Assembly (NCBI GenBank): GCA_946699065.1
Contig: CAMPDV010000511.1
Span: 62,001-126,000, forward strand
Direction: 5' to 3'
DNA length: 64,000 nucleotides
DNA from: Loxodes magnus
Lineage: Eukaryota; Ciliophora; Karyorelictea; Loxodida; Loxodidae
Within the stretch, counting starts at the first letter, position 1. Every line of letters begins with the position of its first letter. The notes beneath the pieces were generated by a model. The model had not been told where the DNA came from, ran no database searches, and saw only the letters and a list, made by a program, of their open reading frames with translations. Of this stretch, positions 21,349-33,500 are shown in pieces. A program made the translations under genes and the position numbers.

Positions 21349-23312
21349 ATTTAACTCTTATTCTAATATCTAATAGATCCAGTTTAAATAACCTTTTTCT
21401 ATCTTCTTATGATCCAATTAATTCTAGACGATCACTATATAAATTTAAAATCCTTCAAATGACTTTCAAGGCTTTGCAAGATTAATAAAATAAAGATTAT
21501 CAGTGCTTAGCTTTTAAACTTCTTCCATATGCAAATAATTGCTTAATCACGCAAAATAAGTTTACATTAGCAAAACTTAGCTAATCAAACTAAAAAGTTA
21601 GCTTTGTAAATTATAAAGAGATGCTTTAATATATATACCTTCATATGAAACTATATCTATTTCAGAATTAATTAATTAATAGGAATATAAGAGTTATTTG
21701 ATATAAAGCTCTCAAAGTTCAATCCATCTTTCACTACTTATATAGCAGCCAAATAATCCATTATCACTTTTATATTAGAAAACTATACTTCTACTTAATA
21801 ATGGCTAAGTATAATCAACATATCTACTTACTGAATAATTCTCTTCTTTAATTTTTATTTCCTTAAAATCAAATATCTGAGTATCAATAGAATTGTTATT
21901 AGAGTATATGAGAAAGGATCATAGTTTAGGAATAAAAATAGCAGAAGTTTAAACCTTTTTAGTTATTACTTAGTTACTTATATTTCACTCTTTTCTTAAT
22001 TAATCATACATTTAAATTAAATTTTAATCATATTTTTTCAAAATTTCATCCTCCGAAAGTATAAATATTTATTAGCTTAGTTACATCCAAAAATAAACAC
22101 TGGTTCTTTAATCTTCTCGATGTTTCTAAAATTTTAGTACTTGTATTGAAGATCTTACACTCTTCTCTATTGCTTAATTAATATGCTTTTGATAAAATAT
22201 AAGCAACTTTTATTGAATCTAGTCTTATGAAAAATATTTTTTATGTTACATCTCATAATTTCCAATTTTATTACTAGAGGGTACGCGTCAATAAACACAT
22301 AAAATGGGATTGATTGGGCATGTGGTTTAGCTATGACGAACTTAATCATATATTTGAATGTACTTTCTATAAAAATGTCTGCTAGGAATTATCTAATCGA
22401 AAAACACTTTATGAAAAAGATTATAAAAAACTAATTATGTATTACTAAAATTATATTAATTCAAACTTTATAAAAAGTAAAATCCCTAAGATTGGCAAAT
22501 ACTTTAAAAATTTTCATCAACACATATTATAACTAACATAGAAGAAACAAAAGAACAGGAGCAGGAAGAATTAACTAGAGGTTGACTATAAACCTACATA
22601 AACTCTTATACTTAACATAATTCGCATGAAATATAATTATAAGTAGTGCAGTAATGTCCCAATAATCAAAGTATTGAAACTTTTTTATCTTATTATTATT
22701 ACTGGAGTGAATAATAAGCCTTTATTATTGAATATTCTAAGCTCCTGGTATTATTAAAGCATCTTCTGAAGTTTGCTCTATAAAAATATTATAAATATCA
22801 ATCTCTTTGATATTAGTTAACTCTTCTGTAAATTTTAATTATTAACGCTATAATTCTTTTTGACATTAGTATTCAATCACATTGTAATTATACTTAATAG
22901 ATCCATTTAATATCAAAGATTATAACATATTTCATATTTAAATTTCCTATACCAAGCTTTGCTAAAATTTAGCTTTCTTTAGTAAATGGAAGTTACCTTA
23001 AGATCTTTCTAAGATAAAGAATACTTATTAAATTGCTTTCTGCTTGCATTTTTATGCTTGCTTAATTTAGACAAAATTCATGTTTTTATTAATTTTTTCT
23101 TAAGAGATTGAAAAAAATAGGTTGCAAGCACATTGAAAGTAATAGAGAATCAAAATCTATTAATAGTATTGTATTTAATAAGTCAGAATCAATTAAGAAC
23201 TCAGCGATCCAAAACTCATAGAAATAGTTTAGCAAGTGAGGCATAACAATTTTGATTGATAAAGTTTTCTTTTATTAATTAGTTGTGATCTTAAAAAGGT
23301 ATGCTAAATAAT
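21349..23312 (-). pseudogene. Kelch-like gene copy K5, decayed, with a nested insertion
   Basis: The start at 23,049 on the minus strand (MQAESN, LYLRKILRQLPF) matches K2 best, and DNA similarity to K2 extends from 23,312 down to 21,349, the edge of retroposon R2. Frame breaks are present in several places (for example after LAKLGIG and in the block equivalent to GGWN). About 420 bp at 22,275-22,692 are absent from K2 and are flanked by TTATTACT-like repeats. As it stands it cannot encode a full kelch protein. Confidence 0.6.
22275..22692. mobile_element. About 420-bp insertion in kelch copy K5
   Basis: K2 is continuous across CCAATTTTATTATTAGAGTG (in K5 orientation), while K5 has TTATTACT, then about 420 bp, then TTATTACT again before GGAGTG. 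The repeated 8-mer looks like a target-site duplication. The inserted DNA starts with a small GC-richer part (GGGTACGCGTC, GGGCATGTGGTTTAGC). No protein domain was recognised. Possibly a SINE or other small element. Confidence 0.5.
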
Positions 23313-23464
23313 GATTTAGAAGGCTCATCAAAAACTTTTTAGTATTAGTACATTAATTATAATATGAAATAGCATAGTAAATAAAATACAACAAAAATAT
23401 AACTATAAGAGTATCAAACTTATTTAAACTATAACCCTTTTTACTAGTAAGCTTCATACTATTG

Positions 23465-23760
23465 TACTCAAAAAGTCTTTGGACCGGAAACTTCTTTTTG
23501 ATTGCACGACCCGACGCTCTCTTTTTATGGAATAACGGGGATATCCTGTTGTGCTCCAGGCACAGCTGCTAGGGAGCTCCATCGCTATGAGCATCCAGGT
23601 TTCAAGCTCCTACCAAGAGAAGATAATCTCAAAGACAGCGTTCCCTTCAGAAAATGACTCTGACCAGGGACTTTCTCAGCGACAGGAATGGAACTTGTTC
23701 CTAGCCATAAAACCAGAAAGATTAGTCACGAAGGTCATTTTCAGCTCCCACCATCTTTTC
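23465..23760 (+). other. GC-rich island, coding status unclear
   Basis: A sharply bounded block of balanced composition. Two plus frames read as plausible protein (one open without any stop codon from 23,551 to 23,907), so neither can be preferred. No RNA or domain motif was recognised. Similar in size to the islands at 1-345, 10.05-10.28 and 38.27-38.56 kb. Confidence 0.3.
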
Positions 23761-23929
23761 AATTTAAATTTATCTAAAGAAATCAAATTATTAGATATAG
23801 TAAAGGTAATTTTATTTCTTAAATATGCTAATTTTGTAGTTATAGATGTTCTAGTTTATTTAAGTTTCTATTACACTGATTTTATTTTTTATTTGGAAGC
23901 AATTGTTTAAATATTTTCTAATTAGATGT

Positions 23930-25440
23930 TATATATTTTAAGATAAACCTTCTGAATATATTTCTAAACCAACTCTATTATTAGTAATATATCTTAAAGC
24001 TCAGTTTATTTTATTTTATATTCATTAATTTTCAAACTTTCAGGTTTTCTCTATTTTTAGCAAATTAAATAGAAATTAAATTGGATCAAGTATTTATTAA
24101 CTTTATACAATTTACAAATGTCCATATTTTTGAGAAATTCTTGAATCAAACATTAAATACTGCTATTAGTCCATATATTAAACTTTAACTAGCTTTGGAT
24201 TTCTTATTTAACTAATATTCTTACCTTCATTTGCAGTTTATTTTTAACCTTCTTTTGATGATAAGCTAATGATCTTGCTTTATTGTGTCTATTAGCATTC
24301 ATTACGCATTGCTTGAGTTTCTTTTCTGCTGGATAAACTTTCAGACTGATTATTTTCTAAGGTCTCTGATAATCCTTAGTGGTAAAAGTTTTATTTACAG
24401 ATAGAATATAGATTGACTTGAGTTGATTGCCTTTATAATAACTTTAATATTCCTTTATTAAAAATCTATATCTAATATCACTCTTAACTATTTATTATTT
24501 TAACTTGCAATAGTATTAAAAATTTAATTATTAATATAAAAGAAATAAATATAAGCTAGGCTATTTTCGTGAATTTATAACTCTTAAGATAGTTATAAAT
24601 AACTTGATTTTGTAAATAAAATAATACTGAAATAAACAAAAAGCTTAAGATATAAATAAATAATAGCTTCATTATTCTATGGTTATTTTTTATAGAATTA
24701 TGAGCTAAATTTAACACTCAGAGATAACTTCTGGTGATTTAAAAAATAAAAATCTTTATTTTTTTATAAATTCTAACATTAACATTGTTCAGCTATAATT
24801 TCGATTAAGTTTCGCAAATCTTTAGTTTTTATAATTCTTTCTATTGTTTTATCTATATTCTATTTAGTAATTTTTGTTTTATGAGAATATATAAACACAT
24901 ATAGTATGCTTTTTTAAAGTTGATTAAATAAGCATTTAAGAGATTCTTAAAAAGTTTCTATTTTCAACTGAATAACTACCAGATTTATGAATGTAGCATA
25001 CTCTCTTAAAACTTTTTTATGGAATAAAGGCTTTTCTTAAATTTAGGTTTAGTTAGATTTAATAAATTTACTTTTCTTTCATATTCAAGTATTTTTTCTT
25101 CAATATTAGCAATTATTTGCAAATTTTATCTCCTAAAGTGCCTTTATTATATTCTTCATTACTTTATTATAAATCTGAGGATCATTCACATTTTACACTC
25201 TTATTTTTAAGGTTTAATAAATTTTTATTTAAAATGTGCTTTTAGTTCCAATTGATCAAAAACAATCTTTAATCAGCTAAATACAAAAGACTTACTTTGA
25301 CTTGCTCATCAAATTTTAGTCTATTTTCTATTATCTTTTTTATTATTATAGCTGATTATGTTCATAATGATATCATTCTAGTTTTCAGTATTGCTATACT
25401 TGGATTTTGATAAGTAGCCTATTTTTGCCTCACTAGTCAT
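23930..25440 (-). CDS. Unrecognised protein with two predicted mini-introns
   Basis: Starts at ATG 25440-25438 (MTSEAKIGYLSKSK). Removing a 22-nt GT...AG stretch joins this to MISLWTQSAIIIKKIIENRLKF-type sequence, and removing a 19-nt GTAAGT...TTTAG stretch (about 25,264-25,282) joins DEQVK to LIKDCFWSIGTK. The frame then stays protein-like to about 23,930: NVNDPQIYNKVMKNIIKALQ, KKVLREYATFINLVVIQ, SDIRYRFLIKEYQSYYKG, NRHNKARSLAYHQKKVKN. It is mixed-charge and helix-rich with no recognised domain. Downstream of the 27.3-25.9 kb gene on the same strand. The C-terminal end is not resolved; another GTAAGA...TAAG candidate intron lies near 24,190-24,230. Confidence 0.55.
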
Positions 25441-25889
25441 AAAATAATAAAATTTTTATGAAATTCATCCATTTTATAAATTCAGTCTAAAGTTAAAATA
25501 ATTGAATTTCTGATCTAATAGATGATTTAAATTAGATTAATCTAAAAATTAAGCCTAAATTATTATTCTTCTTTAAATAAAGGATAACTAGTATTTATTT
25601 TATTTATCAATATTAACAAAGATAGCTAAAATAAAGTTAAGAAATAAGGCTAATTTATTCTAATTATTTTACTTTTTATTCAAAAACTTTATAGAAAAAT
25701 ATAATTATAAATTTTGTGTTTTTAACTCTTAAACAAAGAAATTTGTATAAAAGCTCTAAGGAGATATTTTCTTAATGAAAAGGTTTGAATATTAGGAGTT
25801 ATTATCTAGATAGTCTAATAATAGATAAAATTATATGTTTTATAATTAAAAAATTGAAAAATAGAATTAGAGTTGTGACTTTAACAAAA

Positions 25890-27267
25890 TTTATTACTAA
25901 AAGAACATTTTATAAATTCAAATGCTTTTACCTTTTTTAGATTTTTGAATTTCTATATTTTCTTCCGTTTTTTAGATTTATTTTTTATTTCCTTATGCTT
26001 CAAATATTATTAATAAACTCTGAATCATTTTAAAAGCTTCTAATCTTCATTCTTTTAGCTTTTAAATTGTTTTTTTATATGTCTGCTTAGATAATTCTTT
26101 CTAATTTAAATGCCCAAAATAATTTTTTCTAGTAGATTATTTACCTTGAAAGTTAATACAAGCTCTTTTGTAAAAGTTAACTGATATAGCTTCATTCATG
26201 TTATACGAAAGCTCAAAATTAACTAAATGCATATTCATCTCATCTGTAAGAATAAATTTTTATTAATTTTCTTTAGATTTTTTTGAAGTTCTTAAATCAT
26301 CAGGAATCTATTTAAATAAACTCCTACTTTTCTTCTTGAATAGATTGATTGCATTGCCTAATTAATTAATTATTACTTACTAAATATTTACTGAATCTAC
26401 TCTAGTCATTTAGGAGTAAAAGACTAAATTTTGTTTTTAGCAAATTATTGTTTTCTAGGACTTTGTATAACTTGGACGTAATAATAGATCATAAGACTTT
26501 TCTGAATTTAGTTACATTTTTGTTATAAGGAACACGCTTACTATTTTATTCAGCTTCTAGTATGCTTTTTATTTATTTTATCAGAGTTTCTTCACTACAA
26601 GTAATCATCTCTATCAGTTAGCTATGGATTTATTGCAGTTACTTTGAGGATTAACGTATTTCATTCTTTCTAAAGTTGCTATTAAATTATTTCTAAGTTT
26701 ATGGTTCATAACAACCTTGTAAGCAGCTTTCTAATATTTTTCTTAGTATTCAAATTCAGCTTTAAGTTTGTCAATTATTTCCAGATTTTAAAATAGGTTA
26801 AATAAGAAATAGCAATAAATAATACTTAGAATAGAAAAATACCTGAGTATCTAAGAAGTTAAATCTTATATCTAAGCTAATTTCGAGGAAATCCATTTAT
26901 AATTTAAGACACAGTATATAGAACCAACCCCATAATAGAACTTTACTGGCTTCTGTGCTTCTTTTTTTACCACTACAATTGGGTTAAAAAAAGCAATGCA
27001 ATGTATAATAGACCAAGGAAGTTAAAAAAAATAAATAAAGAGCAAACTTATTAACATGACAAGGCTCTTATGTTTATACCATACAATTTATATTCTTAAT
27101 TGAATAGACTTTATAATGAAATATATGCTTCATACTTTCTAATTAAAAGTTAATGAATCTTCATTATAATTTAGTGAAGAGAAAGTTCCATATAACTCTC
27201 TATTAAAGTAACTAGTTTGCTATTTTACTAACTGGCGATTAATTTATTACATATCCCTTTTTTCCAT
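25890..27267 (-). CDS. Unrecognised protein with N-terminal membrane segments
   Basis: Starts at ATG 27267-27265 (MEKRDMQQINRQLVKQ). About 60 residues later strongly hydrophobic segments follow (VMLISLLFIYFF, IIHCIAFFNPIVVV), then EAQKPVKFYYGVGSIYCVL. A probable 20-nt intron near 26,700 joins a coiled-coil part (KLKAEFEYQEKYQKAAYK) to ETLIKQIKSILEAEQNSKRV. The C-terminal half is soluble-looking: FKQIPDDLRTSKKSKEN, LTDEMNMHLVNFELSYNMNE, and a Lys/Glu-rich tail. Probably a membrane protein with a large cytosolic part. No family was recognised. Exact exon borders and the stop near 25,890 are estimates. Confidence 0.55.
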
Positions 27268-27555
27268 AATCTAGATATTTTCAATTAATTTGCTGCTATT
27301 TTAAATAAAAGAATCTAAAAGAAAGCAAATCTAATTTATAAAAGCTAAAATTAATAGAATAGGTTCTTTAATTTATTCCTTTTAAACTATTGTTAAATTA
27401 GATATTTTAAAACTAAAGATGTAGTTCTAAAAGATAATTACCAATCTCATTTGTATCCACAAAGCAAGAAATATTCCATTATAAACCCTGTTTATTATGA
27501 TATTATAATAAGGTAAAAATAGGAAAAATACTCGAACAAGTTAATTATTATAATT

Positions 27556-30500
27556 ATGTTCAACTTTAAGAAATTATCAGCAAGTAGAATTAATGATGAC
27601 GAAATATATCTAAATTTTATAAAAGATTCCTTTAGAATTGTCTCTTATTGTCCTAATAATTGTAGAAACATAAAAATATTCCTTTGAAAATTAGAAGAAT
27701 TTTAATTAATTAAGAGAATATTTCTTTGATTGTAAAAATTTCTTAGATAGGATTTGCAAAATGAATATTAGTAGAAATATTAATAATTGGCTACCTAAAT
27801 AATAATTTAAGAAATTTAGAAAAGAAAAGGTTTTATGAAGAATGTAAATACTTGATAGCTTAATTATATAATTAATAGAACTTTATCCTATTACATTAAT
27901 AATACTAACTTTAGAATAATAATAATAAAAGTAAGCTTATATTTAAATTTTTTTTGGAGGTTCTATTAATACAAACACATAAGAATCCATGTAATAAATG
28001 AGTAATTATTCTTCTATTTATTAATAGATTTGGTTATTGCTAATCTTAGTAATAATCTTCTTTAATTTATTAAATTTTAATAAATTATTAATTTAACCTT
28101 TAGTAATAAACAATAATATCTTAGCTAAGTTTTATAAAATATAAACTTATAATAACTACATCTAAGTTATTAATAAGGCTATTATTTTAATATCCAGAAT
28201 ACTAAAACTTGCTATTTATTATTTATAATCTAATTATAATATCCTTTTTTAATCATTTTGATATAAAGAGTTAAGAGTTTATAATTTTACTAATCTCTAT
28301 TTCATTTAATAATTATCGTTTACTTATTATCTATTAAAGATTTAATATTTTGCTCTTTTATATTTATGAATTGTTAAAGGGAATTAATTTAAGATCTTTT
28401 AGCTAGATTTGATTTAAATTTTAAAATGTAAAAGATTATCAGACTCTCTATTATCTAAATTAGTTCCTTTAGTTACTAAAACCTTGTTTATTATTATTTT
28501 TATTATAAATGAATGTGAATTTTAATCCCACATTTAAATATTAATTCCCTAATTGCTAGACTCCTAAGAAAAAATTAAAAGTTACTATGAAGTCACTAAC
28601 ATGAATTTAATAAGAAAACATTATTAAAAGGTTGTGCTTATGAATCAGACTCTTTTAGTCCTATTTAAGCCTAAAAGACAAGATGAAAAAGGTATTTTAG
28701 TTTTTTTATTAGAATCGTAGGTGAATATGAGTAAAAGCTTATGTTGCTATAAATTTACAAAAAGACAAAAGCAAATATTTGAAATTGACTTGAGAGCTTA
28801 ATTAGCAGAGCTTAAAAATATTGCTTCAAATAAAGACTAGAAATAGCGTAAGCGAGTTAAGAGAGACTTTTTAAAAGCCTTTACTAGGCTCATAAAGTTT
28901 CCTGCTGCTTAAGAATTCCTAGAGATTTTACTATTTCTACTTTTTCTATTTGAAAGTAGGAAATATAAAAAGTTATTGCTTCTTCAAGATTTTGCCAGCT
29001 AAAGTTCTGAAATAACGCTAAAGTGTATCAAGGCTTTTTATGAAGTTAGTACTATTTCTTGAAATAGCTGAAAGTATATCTAACTTCGCTTCTAAGTACA
29101 ACTAGGAAATCTTAGATTTGAGCTTTTTTGCTTCTTTTTTAGAGGGCTTGCTTACTTTGATAGCTCTTGTATTTTATTTGATATTATTTTTTTATCTTTA
29201 TTTCAGACTTGATCACGAGAAGCATAATGGAACCCATTTGTTCTTAAGTGAACATATCTCTTCATTTAAGAAATCCAAATATGTTGTTATAGATCTTTCA
29301 TATTTCTCAAATCTTCCCTCGTTACTTAGTAACTAATAGTTCTTAAAATAAATTGAGGTATTCTTTAATTGACTACATCTATTTGCAAGCTGATTTAAAG
29401 CGAATAGCTAAATTTTGTCTCAGCAGACAGAAGAATAATTAAATAGGCTGAACTAAAAGAAAAAATCGCTGGAAACTGCTAATTTCAATACTGAAAGTAC
29501 TTAAAGTACAAATAAGTACAAAATTAATTTTTTTGTCGTGCTATATCGTAGAAAAATTTCTGTTTCTGAAGGATTTACCAATCATTAGTTTCTTCAATTA
29601 TCTAATTCTCTCTTCCTTATTTATTTAACGTATTTTTGGCTTTTATGTTGAGCTTTTCAGATTTTTTTATAAATAAAAGAAAGAATTTTCTTGTTAATTT
29701 GGTTTCTATATCCGTTTAGTAATCTTAGTGTTTTTTCTGTTTTCTTCTCTTTTTATTTTATTATTATTCTGTCTCTGCTTTTCCTTTTGATTATCTATAT
29801 CTGATTTAGTTGTTTAACCATTTTTGCTGTATTGGCTTTTAAAATAAGTGATCTATATGTTTATTTCTACTCTATTAATTCTTACTTTAAAATTCTTCTT
29901 TTAGCCAGGCAAAAGACTAATGAGAGTATTCTATAATTGAGACATAATTGAATTGCTAACAATTCCTTAAATATGAGTACTAAAATTTTTCCGCTTGAGG
30001 GTTTAATTTTATGAGTAGACTTTCAAAGCATAATGTAAGCAACTCCTTGCAATTCTAATGAATTTATATCTCTTTCTGTTTAGATTTCCAAAATTATTTA
30101 TTCTAGTTCCTGCTTAATTAGTGCTAAAATCAGGGTTATTTTTAATAGAGAATAGCTAATCAAGAACTTAATTATAATTCTTTGATATACTCATATTCAA
30201 TTTCTCCAGGAATTAAGCATAAAGTTAGTAGCAATAAATAAAAGTTTTCAGTAACTCTTGAAAGAACGTCTCAAGTAACTTTAGCCAAACTTAATCAAAG
30301 AATTATTAGCAAGTAATGTTATTATTTTTAAGCTTTTGCTTTTAATTAGTCAATGTGAAAAACTAAATTTGTTGTTTTCAATCCATGATTAAGCTAAACT
30401 TTCTCTACTTAATTAGTAAAAGTGCCTGAAGATAATTTTTGAATAAGTAACTAAATTTCTTATTAGCAGTTATGAACTCTTGCAGTTTAGATATTTAAAC

Positions 30501-33500
30501 AAGAATGATTTGCTTCTTTTATAACCCTTCAAAAGGCAAACATTTTTGCTTTCAATTTATAATTTGTTCTATTTAAAAAAAGTTGTATTACCTTATTTGC
30601 TTATTAGATTTAATAAACTGCAATTATTGTCTGCTTGCTACAATACTAGTTCTTTTGATCTTTTAAGTTGTAAAACTTATCTATTTCTAGAACAAAATCA
30701 ATAATTTCCTAACTTTTTAGTAAACTTACTTAGGAAATTCTTTATTTTCAGACATAAATTATGGATAAATCTACTGTGTTAAGAATTTCATTAAGCTTGG
30801 TATTAGCAAGAAGCATTATTGCTTTTCAAGCTTTAAAGTGCTAAGGAAAGATCGAATTTTCCTAAAAATATCTTAAAATTTGATGAAAGTAATTGACATA
30901 TTTCAATGTCAGCTATGGTTGGTTTAGCTATAATTCACTAAACTGGTTCTTCTCTAACAGGAATCTACTATCTTGGCAATCTTTTACTCACATTTTATTT
31001 TTTGGCTGAAATAAAGGAAATCAGTACACTTTTATTTTCACGGATATTTAATAATACGAATATTCAGCTATTTAAAAGAGCCTTTCTGGGTTTTTTAAGA
31101 GATAAAAGGTAATTTCAATATTGAGTAATCAGAAGCCCAAGTATTGAAGAGTAATCCCTTTATTTGCTAATTCTAAAATGACTATAGCTAATTTTACTCT
31201 GGCTGGTTAATCCTTCTTTATAATATTTTAGGAATAAAATAATAAAGAGGCTATTTATCCTTAAGATATTTAAGATATTTAAGATATTTAAGATATAATA
31301 TCAAATATGTGAAACATTTTGATTATTATATAATACAGAAATTTTACTATGCTTCTAAGCAAATTAACAAGAAGCTATTTTAACTGAAGTATAGTTATAG
31401 AAATTAATTATTGGCTTATTATTACTAAAGTTTCACAAAGAGCTAACTTACAAAATAAAATCAATACTAACTAACAATTTAATGGTATGATTTAGCTTCT
31501 TAGATTGTCTTTAACAATAGTATAACATTCTGTAGTAAAGGAGAGCTTATGCAATGCAGGCTATTACAATAACTAATTTTATAGCTGAACATATCTATTA
31601 AGCTTAATCCTTTCATAGCTTCAGCCTATTGTAATAAGGACCTACTTATAATTTTCAAGAACAGTAAAGAAAAGATTAAAAGCTTTATTAAGTTATAAAG
31701 TTCGATTCAGTTTTGCTTCTGCTCAATACAATGTTGGATTTGCTTTCTCAAAATTAATAAATTTGAAGGAAAAATAGAGCGTTTGAGCAATATAATAAGA
31801 ATAGATCCTATGCTTGTTGACTCTCATTATAGTAAGGAGCTATACTGAAAAAATTTAATAAGAAAGAAAGAACTATTGAGATTATAAAGTAGCTCTTTAG
31901 CTAAATCTTAATAAAGGTATTGCTTGAAGTTATAAAAGAAGAACAGTAAGAAACATAGGCAAATATGACGAAACTACAGAATGCTAAATATATCTATAAA
32001 AATAAATCCTGATCTGATTATTACCTATGCTATTAAAGGATATTATCTTTAGTTACAGTGTAGAAAAAAAAAGAAATTTAAGATTTGAACTGAGCCTCTG
32101 GCTAAACTTTCATATAATGAAGCATTTAAAAAGAAAATAACTTGCTTTAAATTAAAAAAAGCAAATTCGAAGAAGAAATTGAGTTTTAATATTTATCCAT
32201 AAAGCTTGTTCCAATCAACGCTTCTTTCTACAATAAGAAAATAATTTCTCAGAAAGGATTAATAAGTACGAAATGCAATCAAATGCTAGCATGTAGCTAT
32301 TTTAACTAGATTCATACAATAAAAAGCTTAATACAATAAATAATCGTCTCTGAAAAGTTTGATTAAAATATCAATTTATAAGTATATTTTGATATAATTA
32401 TGAGATGGGACGGACATTAGCAAATTTAATATCTTATTTTAGTAAGTTTAATGATAATAAGATATGTCTATTATTAAAAGAGTAACTTGTAAAGATATTA
32501 GTAATAGTCTTTTAATAAATAAACTTCTGCTATCAGATGTATATTTAGCTTAAGTCATTAAATTAAAATTAAAATTAAAATAACTTTTGCGAAAATACGA
32601 AGAAGTATCTATTTCATTTTTTCAAATTTTTTAATCATTTTAGTTTATGGCCTAAATACTTATTGTAAGGCAATTTATTAAAATACAAGAAATATTTATT
32701 TTTAGCAGCTTTTATTAAAGAAGTTTGAGGTGGTATTGGAACAAGATTAAAGGATCTAATCTTAAAGCTAAGCTAAAAGTTCACAAACTGGATAAAAGTT
32801 AAGAATGCTAATTTAAAGTTCAAAGAGTAGGTTAATTTCAGTATTGCTGGAAGGACTTAATTAGACTTTAAAAATTTACTCGAAGTGTTTATTGTAAATT
32901 CTTTTAATTTTGAATAAAGCAGTATGATAAAAAATATAATCTCTGATATCTAGTTTCTATCTTGCTATTTTCTCAAAGAAAATTTAAATTAATCTGAAAA
33001 AGAAATTTAAACTAAGCCATATAAAAATTCTCTTCCGCATTGCTTTTCTTTTACTAGGTTAACTATTACTATAAGCATCTTAAGTTCTGAAATTACTGAC
33101 CTTTCAAACTATTTGAAGATACCTAAGCTTAAAAATTTGAAAATTAATAGATTTATAGAAATAAGGATAATCAAATAAATATATCAAATATAGATTTCAT
33201 TCGTATAATGATTACTTTTCATTAAGTACGAGATCTTTTCATTATATCCTTCTATATCTCAAGATTTAAATTACAGTATTTTTAGCCTTTTCTTTCTTCG
33301 TAATAAAAAGTTATCAACTTCCTATTTAGAATGTAGATTTTTAGGAAAAAACTTTGAGTATAAAGGAGTGATTGTTTCTTCTTAATTTTTCACATAGATT
33401 AATATTTCTTCAGATTATCCGGTATTTTCTTTCCATTATTTTTATAGGATAACAATTTTATCACTCTTTCTGCTTTTTCCTTTATTGTCTCATCGTTCAT

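Noticed and set aside
24600-24900. Histone-fold-like helix pattern in the 23.9-25.4 kb protein
   Set aside because: Only a loose resemblance by eye; key histone-fold residues could not be matched.
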